Part shown: in pieces, positions 13,050-20,300 of the stretch | How the letters are laid out: every line of letters starts with the position of its first letter | Numbering within the stretch: the stretch's first letter is position 1 | From: a virus | Virus record (IMG/VR): IMGVR_UViG_3300009149_000294 | Location: 1 to 23,311 of that record | Reading direction: 5' to 3' (one strand) | Length of the DNA: 23,311 nt | Program-made: the position numbers and the translations under genes | The notes under the pieces: model-generated | What the model was told of the DNA's origin: nothing | Database searches by the model: none | Seen by the model: only the letters and a program-made list of their open reading frames with translations

Positions 13050-13583
13050 TTGACTGAACACGAAAAGAAAAACAAGCAGCGAAGAGGAGCGAAAGGGCAG
13101 GGAAAAAAGAAAACCGCGATTGCGGATTCTCTAATGGAGGGCGGACTCAATTCCCAAAAGGCGGCTGCCAAATACGCGAAAGTCAACGTGCGCACTATTC
13201 GAAGGTGGGTACAGGCGGGAATGCCTACGGGAAAGCTCGATGGTAAGACCATTTATATCGCCGAAATGCTCGATTTCTATAAGCTCAACGAGGGTAAGGA
13301 AACGAGCAAGGACCGCAAGCGCGAGCAGAAAGCACAGGCGGACTATAAGACGACGAAGGCACAGCTGCTCGAATTGGAGCTGAAAATCAAACAGGGTGAG
13401 CTTATCGAGCGGGATTCGATAGAAAAAGAGAGAATCCTGCGAATCTTAACGGTTAAGAGGGCACTGCTGGGATTGGGCAGGACACTTGCCCCCCAACTGG
13501 CAACCATCAAGAACCCGCGCAAAATACAATCGCGAATCGATAAGGAAGTGCGCACGATTATTGAAAAATTTGCAAAGAGCTAA
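13050..13583 (+). CDS. terminase small subunit, Nu1-like
   Basis: 177 residues from TTG 13050. It has a basic N-terminal segment, then a helix-turn-helix (SQKAAAKYAKVNVRTIRRW, about 32-50) followed by the GMPTGKLDGKTIYI wing. A long Lys/Glu/Gln-rich helix typical of Nu1-like subunits that pair with GpA-type large terminases comes next, and a C-terminal region that would contact the large subunit. It recognises viral DNA for packaging. The same frame stays open and protein-like back to 12912 (LTKAELEELTEHEKK joins smoothly) without ATG, GTG or TTG, so the true start may be an unusual codon such as ATT 12939. It lies 2 nt before the large subunit gene. Confidence 0.8.
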   Translation: MTEHEKKNKQRRGAKGQGKKKTAIADSLMEGGLNSQKAAAKYAKVNVRTIRRWVQAGMPTGKLDGKTIYIAEMLDFYKLNEGKETSKDRKREQKAQADYKTTKAQLLELELKIKQGELIERDSIEKERILRILTVKRALLGLGRTLAPQLATIKNPRKIQSRIDKEVRTIIEKFAKS

Positions 13584-13585
13584 CG

Positions 13586-15559
13586 ATGCCGCAGACAGAA
13601 CAGAAAATATTCTCGAAGGTCGAACGTGATGCCTGGCGGCTGCCTTCAAAACTGACCGTCAGTCAGTGGGCGGACAAGCCGGGCAATCGTATACTCGACC
13701 CGGACACCTCAGCGGAGGCCGGCCAGTACAATTCGGCAAGGACTCCCTATATGCGGGGCCCGATGGACGCCTTCACCGACCCGGAGGTCGAGGAAATCGA
13801 TGTTATGAGCGCCGGCCAGGTGGCCAAATCGACAGCCATACAAAATATGATCGGCTATTGCATTGACGAGGACCCAGGGCCATCGATGTATGTTGTGCCG
13901 AGGGAAAAGGATGTGGTGGACCGGTCAATGAAAATATTTAAGCCGATGGTCATGCTCTCAGAAGCGCTTCGAGGCCATACTACCGGAAACCCGCGGGACC
14001 TGCAGACCGATTACTTTACGTTCGATAGGATGACACTGTATTTTGCATGGGCCGGCTCAGCGCCGGAAATGGCGCAGAGGACAATCAAGAACCTGTTCTT
14101 CGATGAGCCGGACAAGTACCCGCTATTCGCCGGACGCGAGGCGAACCCCATCGCCCAGGCGGTAAAGCGGACGGTGACTTTCTGGGACCGCAAAATTGTT
14201 AAGATGTGCACACCGACGACAGAATTAGGGTATATCAACATATCTTACGGTTTATCGAACAAGCAGGAAATATTCTGCCCGTGCCCGCACTGCGGAGAGT
14301 TTAAGGTCTGGAAGTTCAGCCAGCTCAAACTGCCGAAAACACTGCGGGATCCGGAGAAAATCATTGAAACGGGCGATGTATGGTACGAATGCGAGGTATG
14401 TGGAACCTGTTTCAGGGAAGAACAGAAGGCCGATTTGGTGGCAGCTCATATATGGCTGCCGGAAGGCCAAACAATAGATGCAGACGGCAATATAACCGGT
14501 CAGCCGAAACGCTCCAAGAGACATAGTGGCTTTAATATTTCAGGGCTTGTCAGTCCCTGGATGAGCTGGCCCAGGATTATGGCCGACTGGTTCAATGCGA
14601 ATACCGAACAGGGAATAGCGCAAGGCGCCCTGATGGAATTTCAGAATCTGACCCTGGGCCAATCATACAAAGAGACGGGAAAGAAACTAAAGGCATCGGA
14701 GGTCCGCAAGCTGACAGGGGGGTTCAGCAAGGGTACGGTCCCCGCCGATTGCCTGCTATTAGTGGCAAGCGCGGACTATCATAAATCACGCGCCCGGGGG
14801 ATAGTGCGCATCGATTACGAGGTGCGGGGGTTCGGGTACGGTCTTAAAAACTGGGTCATATCGAGCGGCTCGGTACCCTCCTTCGAGAAACTCGATGAAG
14901 AAATATTGATGAGTCCCTTCCCCTGGTCTGATGGTACGTCTCAAGAAGAAAAACCCTGGCTGGCCGTTATGGCAATGTTCGTCGATTCGGGATACGAGCC
15001 GGATGATGTTTACGAATACTGCCGGCATCGGCCGGGACTTACCATACCGACCAAAGGTGAGCCCGGGCCGCGAATGAAGCCACTGCAGGCTTCATCGCTG
15101 GAGTCGGCTACTGAGCATCGCCTGACAGCGCGGCACCGGCGGCGGTACAGGGGGATGCAACTGTTAATTATCGATACCTTTTATTTTAAGGACCAGGTGA
15201 CGAGCTGGGCCCAGCCGAGGATGGACGATGAAGGTAAGATAAAAGCTGAGGCTTTAACACAGTTTTACGATGAGATACCCTCTTATTACTTTACCGAATT
15301 TACGAACGAGCAGAAGGTACAGGTCAGGGATAAGAGGGGTAATGCACGCTGGCTATGGCAGACTGTCGTCACCGGCGCACCTACACACACACTCGATACG
15401 GCGGTGCTCTGCGCTGCAGCGGCCTATTACAAGGGCGTGCATTACCTGCGGCCGGCGAAAGAAAAAAAAGCAGCGCCAGCGGCGGCGAGGACAGGACGAA
15501 AGCCGGCCCGGAAGCGCCGAGGCCGCGGCGGGTTTTTGGATGACCTGCCGGAATTATGA
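13586..15559 (+). CDS. terminase large subunit, GpA family
   Basis: 657 residues, matching the usual size of lambda GpA-type terminases. ATPase: Walker A-like SAGQVAKST (about 75-83), Walker B NLFFDEPDKYP (about 169-179). A zinc-like insertion has cysteines at 231, 233, 236, 269, 272 and 275. The nuclease domain has acidic segments VASADYHKS and AMFVDSGYEPDDVYEYC typical of the RNase H-like fold. It drives DNA translocation into the prohead and cuts genome ends. The C terminus is Ala/Lys/Arg-rich and ends in GFLDDLPEL, a motif repeated at the start of the next protein. It follows the small subunit by 2 nt. Confidence 0.95.
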   Translation: MPQTEQKIFSKVERDAWRLPSKLTVSQWADKPGNRILDPDTSAEAGQYNSARTPYMRGPMDAFTDPEVEEIDVMSAGQVAKSTAIQNMIGYCIDEDPGPSMYVVPREKDVVDRSMKIFKPMVMLSEALRGHTTGNPRDLQTDYFTFDRMTLYFAWAGSAPEMAQRTIKNLFFDEPDKYPLFAGREANPIAQAVKRTVTFWDRKIVKMCTPTTELGYINISYGLSNKQEIFCPCPHCGEFKVWKFSQLKLPKTLRDPEKIIETGDVWYECEVCGTCFREEQKADLVAAHIWLPEGQTIDADGNITGQPKRSKRHSGFNISGLVSPWMSWPRIMADWFNANTEQGIAQGALMEFQNLTLGQSYKETGKKLKASEVRKLTGGFSKGTVPADCLLLVASADYHKSRARGIVRIDYEVRGFGYGLKNWVISSGSVPSFEKLDEEILMSPFPWSDGTSQEEKPWLAVMAMFVDSGYEPDDVYEYCRHRPGLTIPTKGEPGPRMKPLQASSLESATEHRLTARHRRRYRGMQLLIIDTFYFKDQVTSWAQPRMDDEGKIKAEALTQFYDEIPSYYFTEFTNEQKVQVRDKRGNARWLWQTVVTGAPTHTLDTAVLCAAAAYYKGVHYLRPAKEKKAAPAAARTGRKPARKRRGRGGFLDDLPEL

Positions 15560-15564
15560 AAAAT

Positions 15565-15592
15565 AGGAGTCAGAAGTCAGGAGTCAGAAGTC
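15565..15592 (+). repeat. heptamer repeat array, two copies of a 14-mer
   Basis: AGGAGTCAGAAGTC occurs twice in tandem (15565-15578 and 15579-15592), that is four heptamers, in the 37-nt gap after the large terminase gene. Of the same general heptamer style as 10442-10490 but with another consensus. It lies between two copies of the sequence encoding FLDDLP(E/D)L. Confidence 0.75.
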
Positions 15593-15596
15593 AGAA

Positions 15597-15851
15597 ATGG
15601 GAAACGGATTTCTCGATGACCTGCCGGACTTAGGGATAAGGTCGGCAAAGAGACGAAAGAAAAAGAAGACAGTCCCTGTTTCGGCCCCCGAATCAAAAAA
15701 GACCGAACAGAAGATAGAGGTTATGATATGGCATACAGTGCAATGCCCCAGATGTAAAAGCGAAAAAGTGCCGGTTATTACAACGAGAAAGCCGATTAGA
15801 TACCATAAATGCGAGAATTGTGGGCATCATTTCAAGTCGGTTGAAGCATGA
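15597..15851 (+). CDS. Com-like zinc-ribbon protein
   Basis: 84 residues. The N-terminal GNGFLDDLPDL repeats the C-terminal peptide of the large terminase, followed by a basic run (KRRKKKKT). The C-terminal half is a zinc ribbon, CPRCKS...KCENCGHHFKS (two CxxC pairs about 23 residues apart), similar to the Mu Com translational regulator and other small phage zinc ribbons. It may bind nucleic acid or the packaging motor. The duplicated peptide suggests contact with a common partner. Start ATG 15597 follows the AGAAGTCAG repeat, which lacks a classical ribosome binding site. Confidence 0.65.
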   Translation: MGNGFLDDLPDLGIRSAKRRKKKKTVPVSAPESKKTEQKIEVMIWHTVQCPRCKSEKVPVITTRKPIRYHKCENCGHHFKSVEA

Positions 15852-15890
15852 AAAACCAGAATTCGACCGCAAAAAAATTTTTTACTTTAA

Positions 15891-15905
15891 TACTACAACG
15901 TAGTA
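15891..15905. promoter_or_regulatory. short palindrome upstream of gpW
   Basis: TACTAC (15891-15896) and GTAGTA (15900-15905) with a 3-nt centre, in an AT-rich 99-nt gap (15852-15950) before the head-tail joining gene. Possible operator or promoter spacer region. Only the palindrome is visible; no promoter can be fixed. Confidence 0.3.
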
Positions 15906-15950
15906 ATCAGCATATTTACTAATTCACGCCTGTATCGTAGTTTCCAAATT

Positions 15951-16151
15951 ATGGCGGCCACTTTAGCAGAACAGTTGGCGAGCGTTCAGGCGATGATTGC
16001 CAAGATTGAGGCAGGCGCCCAGTCGGTTACCGCAGAGGACGGCCGGTCGGTTACCAGGCCGAATCTGCAGGCTTTATATGACCGCGAAAAGCAACTCCTG
16101 CGACGGGTGGACTACGAAAGCACACACGGCAAAACTTTAGCGGAGTTCTAA
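15951..16151 (+). CDS. head-tail joining protein, gpW family
   Basis: 66 residues, the usual size of gpW (lambda W, 68 residues). The pattern LAEQLASVQAMIAKIEAGAQ, a short strand region (SVTAEDGRSVTR), and helix NLQALYDREKQLLRRVDYE matches the alpha-beta-beta-alpha gpW fold. It plugs the portal after packaging. Location between large terminase and portal is the lambda order. The stop overlaps the portal ATG by one base (TAATG). Confidence 0.85.
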   Translation: MAATLAEQLASVQAMIAKIEAGAQSVTAEDGRSVTRPNLQALYDREKQLLRRVDYESTHGKTLAEF

Positions 16152-17929
16152 TGGTTAGACGAAAAAAAGATTTTCGGCCGAGAGAAGGATTTTCCGAACG
16201 GACTTCGGAAAGAATTGATTCGCTTGTCGGAATCGTTTCGCCACGCAGGGCCTATTTGCGCAAGGCATATCGGTTCAGCTACGATGCAATCGATTCAACC
16301 AGGATGCGAAAGAAACGTGGCAAAACCGGCGGGACCGGCGATACACACCTGACGGAAATCAATCTTTTTAAGCTGCGTGACATCTGCCGCGACCTGTGCC
16401 GCAACAATCCGCTAATCGAAGGGATGTTCGAAACCGACCGCGATGGCATTATCGGCTCGGGGCCTAAAATCCAGGCCAGGACAAAAGATAACGAATTGAA
16501 TTCGGAACTTGAAGCAGCGTGGACGGAAACAATGCTGCAGTCACCCTGCGATGTTTCGGGCCGATTGAACTTCAACCAGTTTTTGGGGATTGCCTTTTTG
16601 TCTTATCGCAGAGACGGCGATGTTGGCGTTATATTTCTGGATGACAAGCTGCAGGCGGTCGAGGGTGAACAGATAGGAACGCCTTACGGAATCAAGAGCC
16701 CGCCGAAGAACTTCGAAATCGTAAACGGCCTTGCTTTCAGTAAACTTTCGAAGCAGCTAATCGGTTATTACATAGGTGAATCGGACAGAAAATGGGGCTA
16801 TATCAAGCCGGGAAGTTTCAAACAATATACAGCCGATAAAGTCCACCTGCTTTGCAATCCGCACAGGTTCAGCCAGAGCCGCGGCAAACCTGCATTATCT
16901 TCTGCAATCGATTTTATCGATAAGACCTGCGGCTATATCGACGCCGAATTAGTGGCTGCTAAGGTACAGGCCTGTTTCACAATGTTTGTTTCGCAGGAAT
17001 ATCCGGACATGCCGGACCCTTATACCCACGGAATTTCTTCATCCGGCGAAACAGAAGAAGGCGAACAGTTAGAGAAGATGGAACCGGGCGTAATATTGCG
17101 AGGCAGCCCGGGCGAGAAGGCGGCCGGTATCGGTGGAACCAGGCCATCAGGGCTGTTCGACCCGTTCATTCAGCGAATGCTGACCTTTATTGGCCGGCCG
17201 TTGTGCATGCCGCTTATGCTGATTACCCTAGACTTTGCCGGCGCTACGTTTATGAATGCGCGGATCGCCTATCAGAAGGTACAGGATGCCTGGGAGCGCG
17301 AGCAGGAGTGGGTAGTCAAGCCGTTTGTCTCGCGGGTTTACCGATGGCGGTTGCAAAACCTTATCGATTCGAAGCAAATAAAAACCAAAACCAACGGAGA
17401 TACCTTCCGGCATGAAGTTATCTGCAAGCGATGGCCTTACGTCGACCCGTTCAAAGAAGCGAAGGCCGATGAATTCCAGATAAAGAATAAGACATCCTCA
17501 AGAACGCTTATCTGCGCTCGACAGGGAACGGATTTTCCGGATGTAGCAGGACAGCTTGAAACAGAAGAAAATATATTAAAAGAAAAAGGATTGGTCGTTC
17601 AGGAAGATAAATCAGGCAAGAAAATGGAGAATTTAGCGAGGGCGGTAAGAAGCGGAGTGCCGGTATCGGTTGCGGAGGCGAGAACCGCGCTGGGATTACC
17701 GGAAAAACCGACCACAAAGGAACTGCTCCGTTTCAATGACCAGGATGTACTTCAATATCATATCGAAGGCGGGATATTGACCATAAACGAAGTAAGAAAA
17801 GTATTAGGCCTCGAAGATGTAAAGTGGGTGAACGTCCCTGTCAGAAAGACAGGTGTTCAGCCGGTAGGCGTAAGAAGGAATCAGGAAAAAGACGACGAAA
17901 AAGAGAAGCATGAAAAAGATGGGAAATGA
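16151..17929 (+). CDS. portal protein, lambda GpB type
   Basis: 592 residues. Features of lambda-type portals: basic N terminus, LRDICRDLCRNNPLIEGMFET and DGIIGSGPKIQAR (about 75-115), the wing strands DGDVGVIFLDD, VHLLCNPHRFSQSRGKPALSSAIDFI, and the crown helices near YQKVQDAWEREQEWV. The Glu/Lys-rich C terminus is flexible. It forms the dodecameric DNA channel at one capsid vertex and docks the terminase. It is coupled to gpW upstream and overlaps an HNH gene by 4 nt downstream. Confidence 0.92.
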   Translation: MVRRKKDFRPREGFSERTSERIDSLVGIVSPRRAYLRKAYRFSYDAIDSTRMRKKRGKTGGTGDTHLTEINLFKLRDICRDLCRNNPLIEGMFETDRDGIIGSGPKIQARTKDNELNSELEAAWTETMLQSPCDVSGRLNFNQFLGIAFLSYRRDGDVGVIFLDDKLQAVEGEQIGTPYGIKSPPKNFEIVNGLAFSKLSKQLIGYYIGESDRKWGYIKPGSFKQYTADKVHLLCNPHRFSQSRGKPALSSAIDFIDKTCGYIDAELVAAKVQACFTMFVSQEYPDMPDPYTHGISSSGETEEGEQLEKMEPGVILRGSPGEKAAGIGGTRPSGLFDPFIQRMLTFIGRPLCMPLMLITLDFAGATFMNARIAYQKVQDAWEREQEWVVKPFVSRVYRWRLQNLIDSKQIKTKTNGDTFRHEVICKRWPYVDPFKEAKADEFQIKNKTSSRTLICARQGTDFPDVAGQLETEENILKEKGLVVQEDKSGKKMENLARAVRSGVPVSVAEARTALGLPEKPTTKELLRFNDQDVLQYHIEGGILTINEVRKVLGLEDVKWVNVPVRKTGVQPVGVRRNQEKDDEKEKHEKDGK

Positions 17930-18375
17930 GAGTGTCATCTAAAAAAAGAAAACCGTTGTTTACTAAGATTAACGGACAATATTATGCAAAAGTTAATTGC
18001 CCCGATTGTGGACGGGAACATCCTGTTTCTCATAAAAATTATTACCGTATGAAATCTTTCCGTTGTATTAAGTGTAGTCAGGTATATTCGGCAAAAAAAC
18101 ATAGAGATCCGAATCGAACATATCATCGTGGTGGTTATATTCAGTATTATCGTCCGGAAAATCCGATGGCAAATGCCAGAGGATTAATAGATGAACATCG
18201 TTTGGTTATGGCCAAGACTCTGGGACGAAGTTTGAAATCCAGCGAGCATGTTCATCATATAGATGGTGATAAAACAAATAATAATTCTAAAAACCTGTTA
18301 ATTTTGTCGAAATCAGAGCATCACAGGTTACATGGGACAATTCAGGAAAAGGAGAAAAGATATGCCACTGCCTGA
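17926..18375 (+). CDS. free-standing HNH endonuclease inserted in the head operon
   Basis: 149 residues. An N-terminal zinc module (CPDCGREHP ... CIKCSQ) is followed by HNH core EHRLVMAKTLGRSL, SEHVHHIDGDKTNNNSKNLLIL, with final HHRLHG. This is the classical HNH homing-endonuclease layout (His-His, Asn, His). It cuts DNA and often spreads itself between phages. It overlaps the portal stop by 4 nt and the protease start by 14 nt, so it sits between two genes normally adjacent. Its coding is clearly more AT-rich than both neighbours, which fits recent acquisition. Confidence 0.85.
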   Translation: MRVSSKKRKPLFTKINGQYYAKVNCPDCGREHPVSHKNYYRMKSFRCIKCSQVYSAKKHRDPNRTYHRGGYIQYYRPENPMANARGLIDEHRLVMAKTLGRSLKSSEHVHHIDGDKTNNNSKNLLILSKSEHHRLHGTIQEKEKRYATA

Positions 18376-19843
18376 TGAGCATAGCTGCCGATTGCAGGAT
18401 CCGAAAAAATACACACGCTTCGCCCGAAAAAAATGCGACCAGAAGCATAAGGGAAAGTGTATCGATGTGATTTATGGCATCAAGGATGTCAAGGCGGCGG
18501 AACAGGCCGGTTATAATTTCAGCGCTCTACCCTGGCTAAATCAAAGACTTTATAACGCGGGGGAATTTGCGTTCGCCGGCGGCAGGGTCTTCCAGGCAAT
18601 CAAACCGACCAGGGGAAACCAACCGCCGAACGTGAACTATTGGAAATTGGTTTCTGAAATACAGGCCTTGCGCTTTGCGACGAAGATCTGGTCGGCTTCC
18701 GATGCCAGGGCCGTCTGTAAGGACCGCAAAGGGACATTCGAGCCGGCGAAACCGAAGAAGAAACAGGCAGAGCAAGCGAACACAGCGCCACAGAGTGCCT
18801 GTTCGTTTGGCGAGGACTGCCAGATTAGTTTCATTGAGGGCGAGGGGAAAGACTACGATTTAGAAATTATCGGTTACTCCGGCAAGATAATTTTTAATCA
18901 CTGGTACTGGGGCAATGTCGCCTTCGATTTAGAAGGTATCAAATTCGATAAGGCCAAAATGCCGATTCTCGAAGAACACTGTCGCCCGACACATCTGGCC
19001 TTTTCAAAGAAACAGGAGATTAATGATGCTGTCCGCCTATATTGCCAGTTCTTAACAAATGCCAGGTCACAGGAAATAAAACAGGATATGAAAGAAGGGT
19101 TCCCGATGCAGGCATCGGTTCATATTATCCCATTGACTATTGAATACGTGAAGGAATCGGCTTCCGTAAAAGTCAACGGCCAAATCCTTACCGGCCCGGG
19201 CGCTGTTTTTAGACAGAGCAGAATCCGTGAGGTCAGCCTTTGCACCCTGGGCGCTGACAGAAATACAAAGGCCGCTGTCGCGGCTAAAGAAACGGAAGAA
19301 AAAGTAACTTTTAACGTTACAGAAACAGAAAAGGAGATTGATATTATGGAATTTGAACTACTAACCGCAGAACAATTAACGGAAGAGAGGCCGGACCTTG
19401 CAGCCGAGATGATGGCTTCGGGCGTGGACAAAGGTGAGAAAGAGACCCGCGAATTGTTTAACCAGTTCGCCGAAAAATTCGGCGATGACCCCGCTTTTTG
19501 CCTTGAGCAATTCAAGGCCGGCGTCACTATCGAAGAAGCTGTTGCCGCCCAGAATGAAAAGCTGAAGGCCAGTAACGAGGAACTGGCAAAGGCAGCCAAA
19601 GAAGCGAAGGAAACAGCAGCGACGACCGCCAAAGTGGACCCTGCCAGGCAGGAATTCAGCGATAAGCAGACCGAAACGAACGGCGGCGATGGAGATACGA
19701 CTTTAGTCGGCGAAGCGAAGTGGAAGGATGAGTTCAGCAAATCGGAAGATTTGCAGGGCCAGTTCAAAACCGAAGAAGTATACATCGCCTTTAAGAAGCA
19801 CGATAAAGCCAGCGAAGTCCATATCGCGGGCAGAAGGGAGTAA
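18362..19843 (+). CDS. prohead protease-scaffold polyprotein with inserted CBM-like domain
   Basis: 493 residues from ATG 18362 (AAGGAG at 18349-18354), preferred over the in-frame ATG at 18332. N-terminal DEHSCRLQDP, GKCIDVIYGI and WSASDARAVCKDRKGTFEPA are the segments usual in phage capsid proteases. Residues about 57-97 (RLYNAGEFAFAGGRVFQAI, YWKLV) look like a chitin-binding type 3/CBM5-12 domain inserted between them. Protease core: ILEEHCRPTHLAFS (His206 candidate) and GFPMQASVHIIPL (Ser252 candidate), ending REVSLCTLGAD. The C-terminal Glu/Ala/Lys-rich region is scaffold, also made from an internal start. It processes head proteins during maturation. Confidence 0.85.
   Translation: MPLPDEHSCRLQDPKKYTRFARKKCDQKHKGKCIDVIYGIKDVKAAEQAGYNFSALPWLNQRLYNAGEFAFAGGRVFQAIKPTRGNQPPNVNYWKLVSEIQALRFATKIWSASDARAVCKDRKGTFEPAKPKKKQAEQANTAPQSACSFGEDCQISFIEGEGKDYDLEIIGYSGKIIFNHWYWGNVAFDLEGIKFDKAKMPILEEHCRPTHLAFSKKQEINDAVRLYCQFLTNARSQEIKQDMKEGFPMQASVHIIPLTIEYVKESASVKVNGQILTGPGAVFRQSRIREVSLCTLGADRNTKAAVAAKETEEKVTFNVTETEKEIDIMEFELLTAEQLTEERPDLAAEMMASGVDKGEKETRELFNQFAEKFGDDPAFCLEQFKAGVTIEEAVAAQNEKLKASNEELAKAAKEAKETAATTAKVDPARQEFSDKQTETNGGDGDTTLVGEAKWKDEFSKSEDLQGQFKTEEVYIAFKKHDKASEVHIAGRRE
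19331..19336 (+). promoter_or_regulatory. internal ribosome binding site for nested scaffold
   Basis: A perfect AAGGAG lies 9 nt before the in-frame ATG at 19346 inside the protease gene. The placement is as good as any gene start in the window and would direct independent synthesis of the scaffold domain. Confidence 0.7.
19346..19843 (+). CDS. scaffold protein, nested in frame within the protease gene
   Basis: 165 residues starting at codon 329 of the protease gene with its own AAGGAG. MEFELLTAEQLTEERPDLAAE opens a helical, Glu/Ala/Lys-rich protein with a coiled segment (NEKLKASNEELAKAAKEAKE). The C terminus is WKDEFSKSEDLQGQF...YIAFKK, a pattern seen at the end of similar capsid protease-scaffold proteins. 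This is the arrangement of lambda C/Nu3, where the scaffold Nu3 is made from an in-frame internal start. It would direct capsid assembly and then be degraded by the protease. Confidence 0.7.
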   Translation: MEFELLTAEQLTEERPDLAAEMMASGVDKGEKETRELFNQFAEKFGDDPAFCLEQFKAGVTIEEAVAAQNEKLKASNEELAKAAKEAKETAATTAKVDPARQEFSDKQTETNGGDGDTTLVGEAKWKDEFSKSEDLQGQFKTEEVYIAFKKHDKASEVHIAGRRE

Positions 19844-19851
19844 GTCAAATT

Positions 19852-20208
19852 ATGGCGAGACAAACGAAAGAAGAAAAAGCTCAGGCAGCCGAAGCGAAGG
19901 CTGCAAAGGCGGCGAAGGCCGAAGCTGAAAAGAAGACAAGGCCGATAGCGGGTAAGAAAGATAATATCCCAGCGCTGCAAATCAATATCGGCGACCCATT
20001 CATCGATGGTACGATTCGCTCCTACAAAGCAGTCGGCGGCAAGGCCGATACCAACGCCAGGCCGTTTGTTCTTTTGGCAAGCGACCCGGCAGCGGCGTCA
20101 GCATTGCAAAACTACAAATTGCGCTGCGGCGGCGCTTGCGATTCGGTTCGACTCACCGAGGCTGAAAAGACGATAGCGGCCTTCGAAGAATTCGCGAAGA
20201 AAAGTTGA
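19852..20208 (+). CDS. hypothetical head-module protein
   Basis: 118 residues with an AGAAGGGAGT leader (19832-19841) like those of the cement and capsid genes. The N-terminal third is an Ala/Lys/Glu-rich helix (about 1-30). The rest is a compact strand-rich part (IPALQINIGDPFIDGTIRSY, RPFVLLASDPAAA, LRCGGACDSVRLTEAEKTI). No family is recognised. Position between scaffold and cement genes suggests a minor head component. Confidence 0.6.
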   Translation: MARQTKEEKAQAAEAKAAKAAKAEAEKKTRPIAGKKDNIPALQINIGDPFIDGTIRSYKAVGGKADTNARPFVLLASDPAAASALQNYKLRCGGACDSVRLTEAEKTIAAFEEFAKKS

Positions 20209-20216
20209 AATTGTTT

Positions 20217-20258
20217 ATTGTTCAGCGTTCGATGTTTAATGTTCGACGTTCGCTGTTC
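20217..20258 (-). repeat. heptamer repeat array, inverted relative to 10442-10490
   Basis: Six 7-nt units ending mostly in GTTC, such as AGCGTTC, AATGTTC and GACGTTC. Read on the - strand the units are GAACNNN, including GAACATT and GAACGTC, the same family as the array at 10442. It fills the gap before the cement gene, with T-rich sequence after it. Confidence 0.75.
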
Positions 20259-20300
20259 ATTATTATTGTTTTTTGAAAAGATAAGAAGGGAGTAATTATT

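Noticed and set aside
19120-19980. 286-codon antisense open frame across the protease-scaffold gene
   Set aside because: Product is Ser/Leu/Phe-rich without domain features. The sense strand is Glu/Lys/Ala-rich and rarely uses codons that make antisense stops, which explains the open frame.
10427-20258. possible CRISPR array from short regular repeats
   Set aside because: Units are 7 nt in direct tandem without spacers, and there are no cas genes; these are heptamer repeats.
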